Made by a program: the position numbers and the translations under genes. From positions 182,760 to 246,759 of the forward strand of contig NZ_JAGJEH010000010.1 of the NCBI RefSeq assembly GCF_018100925.1: DNA of 64,000 nt, read 5' to 3'. The stretch is from Pseudoalteromonas luteoviolacea (GTDB lineage Bacteria; Pseudomonadota; Gammaproteobacteria; Enterobacterales; Alteromonadaceae). The notes under the pieces were generated by a model. That model ran no database searches and was not told the origin of the DNA. It saw only the letters and a program-made list of their open reading frames with translations. Numbering within the stretch: the stretch's first letter is position 1; each line of letters begins with the position of its first letter. Positions 18,717 through 26,823 of this stretch are shown here, one piece after another.

Positions 18717-19459
18717 AAATTAAATTGCTCCATACTGGCTGATTGAGAGATGAGTTTTGAGCGCATGGGTTTGCTTATTTCAATATGGATAAATCGGTGC
18801 GGAGCCAGCCCTATTTTGTGTAATACATTTTTGGTTCCACCGAGTTCAAAGACGTCTTTTTGATAAACAAAAGTATGTTCACTCAGTCCCAATAAACATG
18901 TTTGTAACTTAGCGAGTTTTGCATTGTAGCTTCTGCCTTGACTCAATATAAAGTCGGCTTTTTTTCCTTGTGCTGATTTACGCTTATTTTGATTAAATCC
19001 ATGCAATTGAAATATAGAAGCATTGGGGTGAATAGAGTGAAAAGCTCGAACTGCTGCAACATGAAGTCCTCGCAGTCGCTTAGAGTAGTCCATGGGCTGG
19101 CTGTCCAAGCTTTCGCTATATCTGTGATAGGTATTGTAAACCATCATATTGCAGGTGGATGTAAATAGTGCCTGACCAATTTGAAGGGTGTGTTTGTCAT
19201 GAAACTGATGAGGAATAGAAACAAAACACGGTTTGCCCTTGGGCAGGTATACCAGTGCTCCCCCCCCATTGACTGCTGTTGGCGATATTAGTGCATGTAC
19301 AGGGCGTTGTTGCGACCCCTGTTGATGATATTCCCAAGGCGCGATTGTATGGGGCTGAGAGAGCCAATTGTTTATTTGTTGCCACTGTATCTCTACCGTG
19401 GCAAAACAATGCCAGCTGGCGCTGAAAAGTAGTATTGTGACGATTTTATGTATTTTCAT
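18695..19459 (-). CDS. Small secreted putative metal-dependent hydrolase of the pgs-like unit
   Basis: 254 residues with a signal peptide (cleaved after about residue 20, ASWHCFA). His-rich motifs recur in conserved-looking places: FVSIPHQFHDKHT near residues 78-91, a second His cluster VRAFHSIHP, FQLHGFNQ near 148-155, and FIHIEIS near 221-227. This layout is reminiscent of zinc amidohydrolases such as N-formylglutamate amidohydrolase or phage-type polyglutamate hydrolases, but I could not match it to a named family. In context it could trim or release polymer in the periplasm, as CapD or PgdS do for polyglutamate and BcsZ for cellulose. It overlaps both neighbours (14 and 22 bases). The soluble part of the PgsC homologue appears to contain degenerate copies of the same domain. 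Confidence 0.55.
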   Translation of the reverse strand: MKIHKIVTILLFSASWHCFATVEIQWQQINNWLSQPHTIAPWEYHQQGSQQRPVHALISPTAVNGGGALVYLPKGKPCFVSIPHQFHDKHTLQIGQALFTSTCNMMVYNTYHRYSESLDSQPMDYSKRLRGLHVAAVRAFHSIHPNASIFQLHGFNQNKRKSAQGKKADFILSQGRSYNAKLAKLQTCLLGLSEHTFVYQKDVFELGGTKNVLHKIGLAPHRFIHIEISKPMRSKLISQSASMEQFNLCLSYSR

Positions 19460-21737
19460 TCTGCCACCATTGGGGGGTAAGTGGTTGTGCGCTATGTTCT
19501 TCTAAAATACTAATCCACACCTCATCTTCAGCCGATATCACAAATTTTTCAAGTGTTTGCATATCTGTTCCGATTTTAATTGTAATGGAAGGGTAGCTGA
19601 CAATATCGGTCGATTGCGGGTGAAGCATAAACGCCTGTTTGTTTGTGGGGATTAGTGCATACCTTTTTGTCGCGACCGTGTACTCACTGGTGATCCCTGC
19701 ATGGTATTGCCCACGGAGTTGTGTACTGATAACTAAAGGAGCGCGTTCGACTATATCAGCAGGGTATGTGAACGGTTTAATAACAATCGAAAGTGGTTTA
19801 TTTTTGCCCTGATAGTTCATAGAAAAGGTATCACCACGATTAACTTTATATAGGCGTGATTTGATAAAATGTCGGTTACTGCCCTGATTTGAAAATAGCA
19901 TGGTAGTTTTATTCGCTTTAGAGACTAACTCATTGCTAATCGCACTGGCAGTGGCATCAAACTCAACATATTTGGGTTTGCGTTCGGTAAGGGCAATCAC
20001 CTTGGGTGTTTTTAACTGCGTATTGCTGCTGAGATCTATGTCATCAATGTCGCTAATTTGACTAAAATGCACAGGGGTTGGCTCGCTGCGGGGTTCAAAA
20101 TAGTTTGGTGGGCTGAAAATGAGTGCAGTGTTTGAAATAGGGTGTCGGTCAAACAGTGCTTCTGAAGCGTAGTCTGTATCTTTAACAACAGGCAGAGGCG
20201 GTGCTTCAAATAAACGCACTTTTAAGATCTGCTGTAATTCAGTGAAGACAAATTCATTGCTGGCTTTTTGAGCGAACCAGGCGCCGATTTCGGTAAAGTT
20301 GCTCAATGGGTTTTCACACAGTTCTTCACATACAACATTTTGATAATGAAATTCTCGGCGTCGGCTTTGCAGTTTAACCGCTAAACTCCCTTGGCTTGAT
20401 ATACTTAGTTTTGCGGTGTTTTCAGGCAGTCGCAGATAGTATTTTTCACTTTCGTTGACGGTTTGTCGCAAGGTCTCTGGTGTGATCAAACGGTCAAATT
20501 GAGAAACTCGGGACTCCAAATCAATTTTATGGCGCGCAAATACGAGACCTTTAGCGTCATACAAAGAGAGCAAGGCTTGTGCGCCTTCGGAATTTAATGC
20601 ACGTATATCCATCACCACATCGCTGCCTCCAGCCACGGTGTAATTGGCGGGGGTGTCTGGTGTCAATATGTAATAATAGCTATGCAAAGCGACAATGGAT
20701 TGCTCTGATTGATACCAATGTGTTAGCGCTGGTAAACTGGACTGAATGGTTATCAAGCCGGGGCGGATGTCGTTAATTTGATAGGTGTGCTCAGAAGTTA
20801 CCGTTGGTTGTAATTCATAAGGGGCGACTTGCTGGCTTAAGTCGTGCCAAGTAAGACGGAGCGTGCTCAGTGGTACGGTACTATTAAATTGCAGTGGTTC
20901 GCTGCTTTTCACGCGAAATGTTGCGGTTAAATTGGGGGCAGAATAAAAGCTATCTAGATCCCATTGCTGTGCGGAAAAGTCATAGGTAATCACATTATAA
21001 GGCAGTGTTTCGTACAAGATGTCACTGACAAAATCAATATTGGGGATCCCTTGCGGTGCAAGTTTCATCCAGTCATAACTTACCGCATTGGTAAGTTCAT
21101 GTGCGGTGAGTGCATTGCCACCCAGAGTGTGGTAATTCAACATCCGTTCACGCCAATCCAAAGGCAGCTTCAGCCATATTTGCTGACTGTCATCTATATC
21201 GGTGAGTGTTTGTGCATGCAACCTAACTACGACACCTCGCAATGTATCTTCTTCAGGAAGCAGTTTTAATTTGATTTGGCTGGCATCGGGGTAATTTGAT
21301 ACATCGATATAGAATGATTGTCCCGACGCTACAGATAAAGCTTTACGATCTTCAATGATTTGCTTGACTTGCTGCTCTTGTGCTGCCAACACCAGTTTAG
21401 ATGCATGGTGGTAAGTGTGTTCTTCTAGTAATGCTCCTTGGCTGTTAAACAATTGATATTCGATGGCGTAATTGACGGGTTCGTCAAAAGCTTTTTGACC
21501 ATCAAAAATAGCGTTGGAAAGCAACCTTATGGAGCGGGTCCTAGATGAAGAAAAGTTAAATGAAATATATTTATCTTCTGCTAACCAGTGAACCACGGAG
21601 CGTGTTTCGTCTTCGCTGCGCTCCTCCAATTGTTCTGCAGAGGTTAACCACAATACCCCATTAAAGCTGACCCATAACATAATAGTCAGGAATATTAAGG
21701 TAATGACTATGTGAAGTATTTTTTTAATCCAATACAT
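19446..21737 (-). CDS. Inner-membrane-anchored, beta-rich periplasmic protein of the pgs-like unit (function unknown)
   Basis: 763 residues from the ATG at 21737, chosen because GGGAGGG lies six bases before it. There is one N-terminal membrane helix (about residues 6-30), then a long soluble stretch made mostly of predicted beta strands (for example YAIEYQLFNSQGALLEEHTY, PLQFNSTVPLSTLRLTW, DVVMDIRALNSEGAQALLSLYD, LSIVIKPFTYP). Two cysteines in VVCEELCEN could form a disulphide, fitting a periplasmic location. No catalytic motif is apparent. The topology (membrane anchor plus large periplasmic sandwich domains) recalls BcsB, so a guiding or scaffolding role between synthase and outer membrane is conceivable. 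The start overlaps the pgsC stop by 14 bases. Confidence 0.6.
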   Translation of the reverse strand: MYWIKKILHIVITLIFLTIMLWVSFNGVLWLTSAEQLEERSEDETRSVVHWLAEDKYISFNFSSSRTRSIRLLSNAIFDGQKAFDEPVNYAIEYQLFNSQGALLEEHTYHHASKLVLAAQEQQVKQIIEDRKALSVASGQSFYIDVSNYPDASQIKLKLLPEEDTLRGVVVRLHAQTLTDIDDSQQIWLKLPLDWRERMLNYHTLGGNALTAHELTNAVSYDWMKLAPQGIPNIDFVSDILYETLPYNVITYDFSAQQWDLDSFYSAPNLTATFRVKSSEPLQFNSTVPLSTLRLTWHDLSQQVAPYELQPTVTSEHTYQINDIRPGLITIQSSLPALTHWYQSEQSIVALHSYYYILTPDTPANYTVAGGSDVVMDIRALNSEGAQALLSLYDAKGLVFARHKIDLESRVSQFDRLITPETLRQTVNESEKYYLRLPENTAKLSISSQGSLAVKLQSRRREFHYQNVVCEELCENPLSNFTEIGAWFAQKASNEFVFTELQQILKVRLFEAPPLPVVKDTDYASEALFDRHPISNTALIFSPPNYFEPRSEPTPVHFSQISDIDDIDLSSNTQLKTPKVIALTERKPKYVEFDATASAISNELVSKANKTTMLFSNQGSNRHFIKSRLYKVNRGDTFSMNYQGKNKPLSIVIKPFTYPADIVERAPLVISTQLRGQYHAGITSEYTVATKRYALIPTNKQAFMLHPQSTDIVSYPSITIKIGTDMQTLEKFVISAEDEVWISILEEHSAQPLTPQWWQNENT

Positions 21738-24700
21738 GCTGTACCCTCCCTGATGCATAGTTAAAGTCATTGATAGTCAGAACTTTATTGCTTGTAGGGG
21801 TGTATATCGCAAGTAGCTTATTGCGCAACTTAATGGTGAGTGCGAGTTGCTGTGTTTGCTCTATACGAACGGCTTGCAAGTGACAGTCTGAGTATCTTTT
21901 GCAAAACTCAAACAGCAGTGGTAGGTGCTGATCCTGTGAGTATTGCTCAGCAAGTGTGCGAATATCTTGAGTGATAGAAAGCGCATTCTCTAACAGCCAG
22001 TCATTTGGGCTCAGTACGACCGTATTGAGTGGCTTAATATAAGGCTGTGCGGATACCGCGAGCAAACGTTGCAGTAGCGCTTGTTCAGAAATCGCGAAAT
22101 GTTGCTTAAAATCAGATGCTAACCAGAGTGTGGCAAGCTCACTGACAGGGCTAAATAGCCGATACCCTGATTGTGGTGAAGTACCTATTTCAAGTCCGCG
22201 AGTTTCTATTTGTCCAGCAACAATTTGGGTGTTGACACCCAAATTTTTCAAAGTGTGTTGCAAGCCCTTGAGAGTACTTTCTTGTTGCTCGTCGGGGTGA
22301 GTAAATTGGAACGCGATTGCGCTGGGTCTGATGTACGAGGGGGCGCTATGGCTACGCACTTGCAGACTAAGAATTGGGTGGGTGGAAAAATAGCGAAGCG
22401 TACCTTGATGGATCACATTGAATAAGCTTCTGACATTTGCTGGTGCCATTACATTAGCTTGTTCATTGGCATAAGGGTGAGCACCTGCGATCAACAGGGA
22501 TTTGGCATTGGTGTTGGCAAATAACTTACCAGAAAACTTGAGAGTGTTGCTTTCAAACAAGGGTCTAGGTACTTGAATACTTAACATTGCATTTGGGTGC
22601 ATGTTAATGACATAAAGTCCTTGTCCTTGTTGGTAGCTTTGTTGTGTATTTAAAGGTGTAAGCACAATATATTGTGCTTGCTCATTGTCAAGAATTTGGA
22701 TTTGATAGCCCATCATATTGGCAATATGATTGATGCGAGCTAAGCGATTCAACTCGTTTTGGTCAAATTCTCTATCTGTCTGCTGCTCAACAAGGTCATA
22801 TATGGGGCCGAGGATTTCAAATTCCCAAAGGGCTGCTTCATTGTTAGTCAATTCTTGATATTGGTTACTGCCTTTGGCACTAATGTGAGGGGCAAAAGCA
22901 TCGATGAGTTCGTCGAGCTCTGAGTTAATAAATGTGACGGCGACATCAGAGCCTGTGCTGGCACTTAGCACTACTTCAGACAAGAGGTTTGAGTAGCTTG
23001 GGCCATCGATATAGGCTTCGACCATTTTACCGTTAAAATCGGGGGTGGGCAGGCTGCTACTGTGCAACATCCCAAACTGGCCACGTTCAAAGCCCATCAA
23101 GTTAGTTAGCTGACGCTGAGAGAGTGATGTTGGCAGTTGATTAAAAATCCAAAACTGGCTTTGCACACCAAATGGGCTTAATTGTAAATGAGTTCGAGTA
23201 TATTGATTGACTGATCGAATTTGCAATACTTCAGGGTCGTCAAACACCGAAAAGAAAGCATTATAAAATGGGCTTTGTTGAGACACTTGTTGTGTTGCAA
23301 TGGAAGGGGTGAATTGTGTACCTAATACTAGAGCGTTACTTTCTAACAATTGAAACAACAGGCCTGCGGCGTCGCTGGCGACGCGCTCACTTGATGGATA
23401 TGGCACACTGACAACATGGGATTTGCTTGGTGTTTTTGAGAGGACATAAAAGCCTCTAACCATGTTTGTATTGGTGTCTCTGATATATAAATATTGGTCA
23501 TCTTCAAAAAGAGAAAATTGGGCCTGTGAGAGCAGGCGCCTCGCGAGGCGAATATTTTCTTTATCTTGCCTGTCGCGATTAAGCACCCGAATAGCGCTAA
23601 TGAAGTGTTGAATCGACTGCGCTTGTTGGTATTGGCTAATTGAAACATGTTCGCTTTGCTGTGTGTATAAGTAGCTTTTATAAGCACTAATTTGTTGGCT
23701 CAAAGCGACTTCAGTATTGTCATTGGTATTTAGTTGCTCTGCTGGTGTCGTAAAAATAGCAGGGATAAACATAATTAAAAAGCCGGTCGTAATAGCAACT
23801 AGCCCACCGACAATCGATGTTTGAAAGGTGGCGCGTATAACTAAACCTAGGGCATTTTTTTGGTATATTTTTAATGCAAGTAAGGTTGAAAGCATGTAGC
23901 CAAACGCAAATGTGTCGGTGACTTTTAGCGTCGGATAATAATTTACCACAACATAATTTAAGATGATTTTGTATAAGAAGCCGATATTGAAAAAGAACAG
24001 TAATAGCCTTGCACCTTCGAAGTTAGCATGGCGCAGTTTTGTGAAGGTTAATATTGACCCACCCAATATCAAGATTACGGCTGTTTCAGCAAATGAAGTG
24101 AGTAATTTAGTCGGTTGCATCAATTGCAGAGCAAGCAGTGCTGGTAGCATGATACCGTTAAATTCCCAGCCATATTTAATATTGGCTCGGGATGCAATAA
24201 AAGCGGTGATCACCAAAATAATATAGGCTTTGGGTGCTGCCACGATGGATGCTGCGACTGCTTCGTACATAATAGCAAGGTTGGCAATACTAAAGTTTGT
24301 AAATGGCATCAATAGAAAACGCACAAGCAAGTAGGTTACAAAGAGCTGGATCAAGGTAACTCGCATGCCATATTTGAACCCGCCATTCCACATGACGTTG
24401 GCGGTCAAAGCGATGATGACTAAGCCGAGGCTGTATAGCTGGCTAGAGTAATCAAAGGTGATATCCCACTGAGCCAGATACATTGCAACCAGTGGCCACA
24501 GTAATGTATCCATAACCACCCTAACTAAAATGCTAATCAGAATGATGGCGAAAAAACGATCTCGACCAAACATTTCACCAAAACCAAATCTTTCCATTAA
24601 AGTTTTGGCACTAAAAAGCATCACGGCGTAAACCACTATGGCCTCAATAATGATGACAACGGCAGATACAGGTGTAACTATGAATAAGGGGACGAGATAA

Positions 24701-24840
24701 CCCGGTACAACAAGCCCGGTAAGAGGAAAACCAAAACGCAAATTAAGCATGCAAACTACAGCAATACCAACCCACACAGTTGTAATGACGGACTGCCCTA
24801 AACCACTACCATTGGGAAATAACTGTAGTACCCAATCCAT
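21724..24840 (-). CDS. pgsC: PgsC/CapC-like membrane protein, tandemly duplicated and fused to a large soluble region
   Basis: 1038 residues against about 150 for Bacillus PgsC. Residues 1-185 carry a complete PgsC-like unit, including TGLVVPGYLVPLF, where Bacillus PgsC has GLVVPGYL, then GRDRFFAIILISILVRVV. A second, more divergent unit follows to about residue 370 (YGWEFNGIMLPALL, FAETAVILILGGSILTFTKL). From 375 to the end the protein is soluble. Two stretches there (about 470-560, with SVPYPSSERVASDAAGLLF and LQIRSVNQYTRTH; about 775-890, with GAHPYANEQANV and LQVRSHSAPSYIRP) align by eye with the small hydrolase encoded at 18.7-19.5 kb but lack most of its histidines. PgsC is the membrane partner of the PgsB ligase. 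The start shares one base with the preceding stop (TAATG). Confidence 0.82.
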   Translation of the reverse strand: MDWVLQLFPNGSGLGQSVITTVWVGIAVVCMLNLRFGFPLTGLVVPGYLVPLFIVTPVSAVVIIIEAIVVYAVMLFSAKTLMERFGFGEMFGRDRFFAIILISILVRVVMDTLLWPLVAMYLAQWDITFDYSSQLYSLGLVIIALTANVMWNGGFKYGMRVTLIQLFVTYLLVRFLLMPFTNFSIANLAIMYEAVAASIVAAPKAYIILVITAFIASRANIKYGWEFNGIMLPALLALQLMQPTKLLTSFAETAVILILGGSILTFTKLRHANFEGARLLLFFFNIGFLYKIILNYVVVNYYPTLKVTDTFAFGYMLSTLLALKIYQKNALGLVIRATFQTSIVGGLVAITTGFLIMFIPAIFTTPAEQLNTNDNTEVALSQQISAYKSYLYTQQSEHVSISQYQQAQSIQHFISAIRVLNRDRQDKENIRLARRLLSQAQFSLFEDDQYLYIRDTNTNMVRGFYVLSKTPSKSHVVSVPYPSSERVASDAAGLLFQLLESNALVLGTQFTPSIATQQVSQQSPFYNAFFSVFDDPEVLQIRSVNQYTRTHLQLSPFGVQSQFWIFNQLPTSLSQRQLTNLMGFERGQFGMLHSSSLPTPDFNGKMVEAYIDGPSYSNLLSEVVLSASTGSDVAVTFINSELDELIDAFAPHISAKGSNQYQELTNNEAALWEFEILGPIYDLVEQQTDREFDQNELNRLARINHIANMMGYQIQILDNEQAQYIVLTPLNTQQSYQQGQGLYVINMHPNAMLSIQVPRPLFESNTLKFSGKLFANTNAKSLLIAGAHPYANEQANVMAPANVRSLFNVIHQGTLRYFSTHPILSLQVRSHSAPSYIRPSAIAFQFTHPDEQQESTLKGLQHTLKNLGVNTQIVAGQIETRGLEIGTSPQSGYRLFSPVSELATLWLASDFKQHFAISEQALLQRLLAVSAQPYIKPLNTVVLSPNDWLLENALSITQDIRTLAEQYSQDQHLPLLFEFCKRYSDCHLQAVRIEQTQQLALTIKLRNKLLAIYTPTSNKVLTINDFNYASGRVQHVLD

Positions 24841-26813
24841 TAAGGTTGCGCCTTGATATCGTGGCTTTCTAGCTCACTGATCGGCTGGATCATTTCGAGC
24901 TGTTTTATAAGTTGAGCAGGATCTTCCAGTTGTTTAATTAAAAAAGAAATATCAATAAACTCAAACAATATACCACCAACTTCGAAGGGCTCGCCAATAC
25001 TGCTGGTGGTACGTGCTGCGCGTAGAGAACGTATACTCAAGATGAAAGTTGCCTGGCCAAGTTGTGCGGGCATGTATAGCTCACCTTGTTGCAAAGTGAT
25101 GTAGCGTAGCTTGCCTTTGGCTTTTTCACTGTCTAGATGAGTAACTCGCTCGAGTAAGTCTAGTGCGGTCATTTCAAATAGTGACATTTCATTGTGTTTA
25201 GCAATTTCCTCAATTCTTTGATTTGTTTGTACAACTTGGCCAAAGAGATTAAACATGATAGCCGCTGTATGAATTTGATTGAAAACGTGCTCAAGTGTCG
25301 AGAGTTTTTGCTCCATATCACCGATAGATGATTTTACTTGCTGACTTAACGGTTTTTGTAGTGCTAATGTGAGCGCTTTTGTGAGTGCGCTGGTATTGGC
25401 TTTTTGTTGATTTTCAAAAATGCGAAAGTGGAAAAGCAACTCCCCAATTTGATTAGCAAACCGATTAACGTTTTGAATAAAACGCTCTTCATCAAAGTAC
25501 TCATTGGGTTCTACCGTCATAGCCCAAAAACCACGTATATCTCCAGCATACATCAATGGCACCACATACTGCGCTTCAGACTCAGTTAACTCATTGAAAA
25601 AGGGTCGTGTAATGTGCAATGCACCAAAAGCTTTAATAGCATCTGAGTATGGAGGGCGCTCATAATCCCGACGCATTTCGTGAATATCAGATAAACTACA
25701 ATTGATCGCACGGATTTCATGAAGCCTATGATCTCCTTCGGTACGCGCTAGAAAAATTGAGCGTTTCAATGCCAGCTGTTGGTTTACTAATGTGATAATG
25801 GCATCCCAGGGGCTGCTTTGTGCACTGAATGCCTGCGGCAGATACCTGCCCATCATACGCTGTTGAACATTGCCAATAATGTCGTTTAACTCGATTTCTT
25901 CAGCCCATTTTCGAGAGAAAAATACCCAGAGCAAAGTCACTAAATTGGTGAAAATAATTTGCCCGCTCGGTAAAAAGTAGTTAAAGAATCTGACACAGAT
26001 ATAGGCTGATAGAATACAGCATAAGATCACTGCGCAGGCGATAGCCAGCCCTGTACTAAAGCTGCACCTTTGATAGGTGATGAGCAAGATGGCCAAAATG
26101 AGCAACTGCAAAGCGGCTGCGTATGTGGTTGGTGTTAGCGTGACCAGTGTTTGCTCTAAAAAGTTATCTGCAATATAGGCGTGAAGATAAACCGGATCTC
26201 TGAACGTATTAATTTTTGGCGCCCTAACTGGCAGCGCAAAATTCAACTGGTTCTGAGAAACTAAAACGACTTTATCTTTAAGTTGGGTTAAGAAAACATC
26301 ATCTGATAGCAGTCTATCAGAGCTGAATTTGGTCAATGCTTGTGGAGCAAGTGAAAAATCAAGCAGCTGGCCTTGTGCCTGATATTGGTCGCCAAGTATA
26401 GCTTGCCAAACGCTTTTACAATGGCTGGGAGCTTGCTGAATGATAATTTCATATCCTAGCCAAGACTCCAGTATTGGGAGGCAGTATCTTGGATCTGCGT
26501 AAGGAAAATAGACATTGTCAAAGGACAGCTGTTGGTTTCCACCGACGTGACTAAATATAACGATTGCTTTTGCTTGTTGATCCCTGAGCTTAGAAATGAG
26601 CGCTGTTTGCTCTGCCAGCAAGTTATTGGACTCGATCACCACAACTTGTGTATTTTGTCTGTTTAAGTTTTGGCTAAACTCAAGATAAATAAGCGCATTT
26701 AATTTGTCTAAAGTACCAGTAAAAGTGATTAGTAACGTCAGTGCGCACAGCAGCATAGTAGACCAAAAAGTCTTTTGTCGTTTGATTATAAAAAACTGCT
26801 GTTTTATCGACAT
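24840..26813 (-). CDS. CHASE2-like membrane sensor with GAF/PAS-like cytoplasmic part and no output domain
   Basis: 657 residues from the ATG at 26813; an in-frame TTG at 26831 would add six residues and overlap pgsA. Order: membrane helix (about 16-35), an extracytoplasmic region with CHASE2 flavour (NTQVVVIESN, KDKVVLVSQN; about 36-225), three closely spaced membrane helices (about 230-310), then a cytoplasmic region with a divergent GAF-like domain (about 330-470: YVVPLMYAGDIRGFWAM) and a PAS-like domain (about 490-630: HTAAIMFNLFGQVVQTNQRIEEIAK). CHASE2 proteins normally end in a kinase, cyclase or GGDEF domain; none is present. It may therefore regulate the neighbouring synthase by direct contact. 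Location between pgsA and pgsC supports this only by context. Confidence 0.65.
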   Translation of the reverse strand: MSIKQQFFIIKRQKTFWSTMLLCALTLLITFTGTLDKLNALIYLEFSQNLNRQNTQVVVIESNNLLAEQTALISKLRDQQAKAIVIFSHVGGNQQLSFDNVYFPYADPRYCLPILESWLGYEIIIQQAPSHCKSVWQAILGDQYQAQGQLLDFSLAPQALTKFSSDRLLSDDVFLTQLKDKVVLVSQNQLNFALPVRAPKINTFRDPVYLHAYIADNFLEQTLVTLTPTTYAAALQLLILAILLITYQRCSFSTGLAIACAVILCCILSAYICVRFFNYFLPSGQIIFTNLVTLLWVFFSRKWAEEIELNDIIGNVQQRMMGRYLPQAFSAQSSPWDAIITLVNQQLALKRSIFLARTEGDHRLHEIRAINCSLSDIHEMRRDYERPPYSDAIKAFGALHITRPFFNELTESEAQYVVPLMYAGDIRGFWAMTVEPNEYFDEERFIQNVNRFANQIGELLFHFRIFENQQKANTSALTKALTLALQKPLSQQVKSSIGDMEQKLSTLEHVFNQIHTAAIMFNLFGQVVQTNQRIEEIAKHNEMSLFEMTALDLLERVTHLDSEKAKGKLRYITLQQGELYMPAQLGQATFILSIRSLRAARTTSSIGEPFEVGGILFEFIDISFLIKQLEDPAQLIKQLEMIQPISELESHDIKAQP

Positions 26814-26823
26814 ATTGAGCAAC

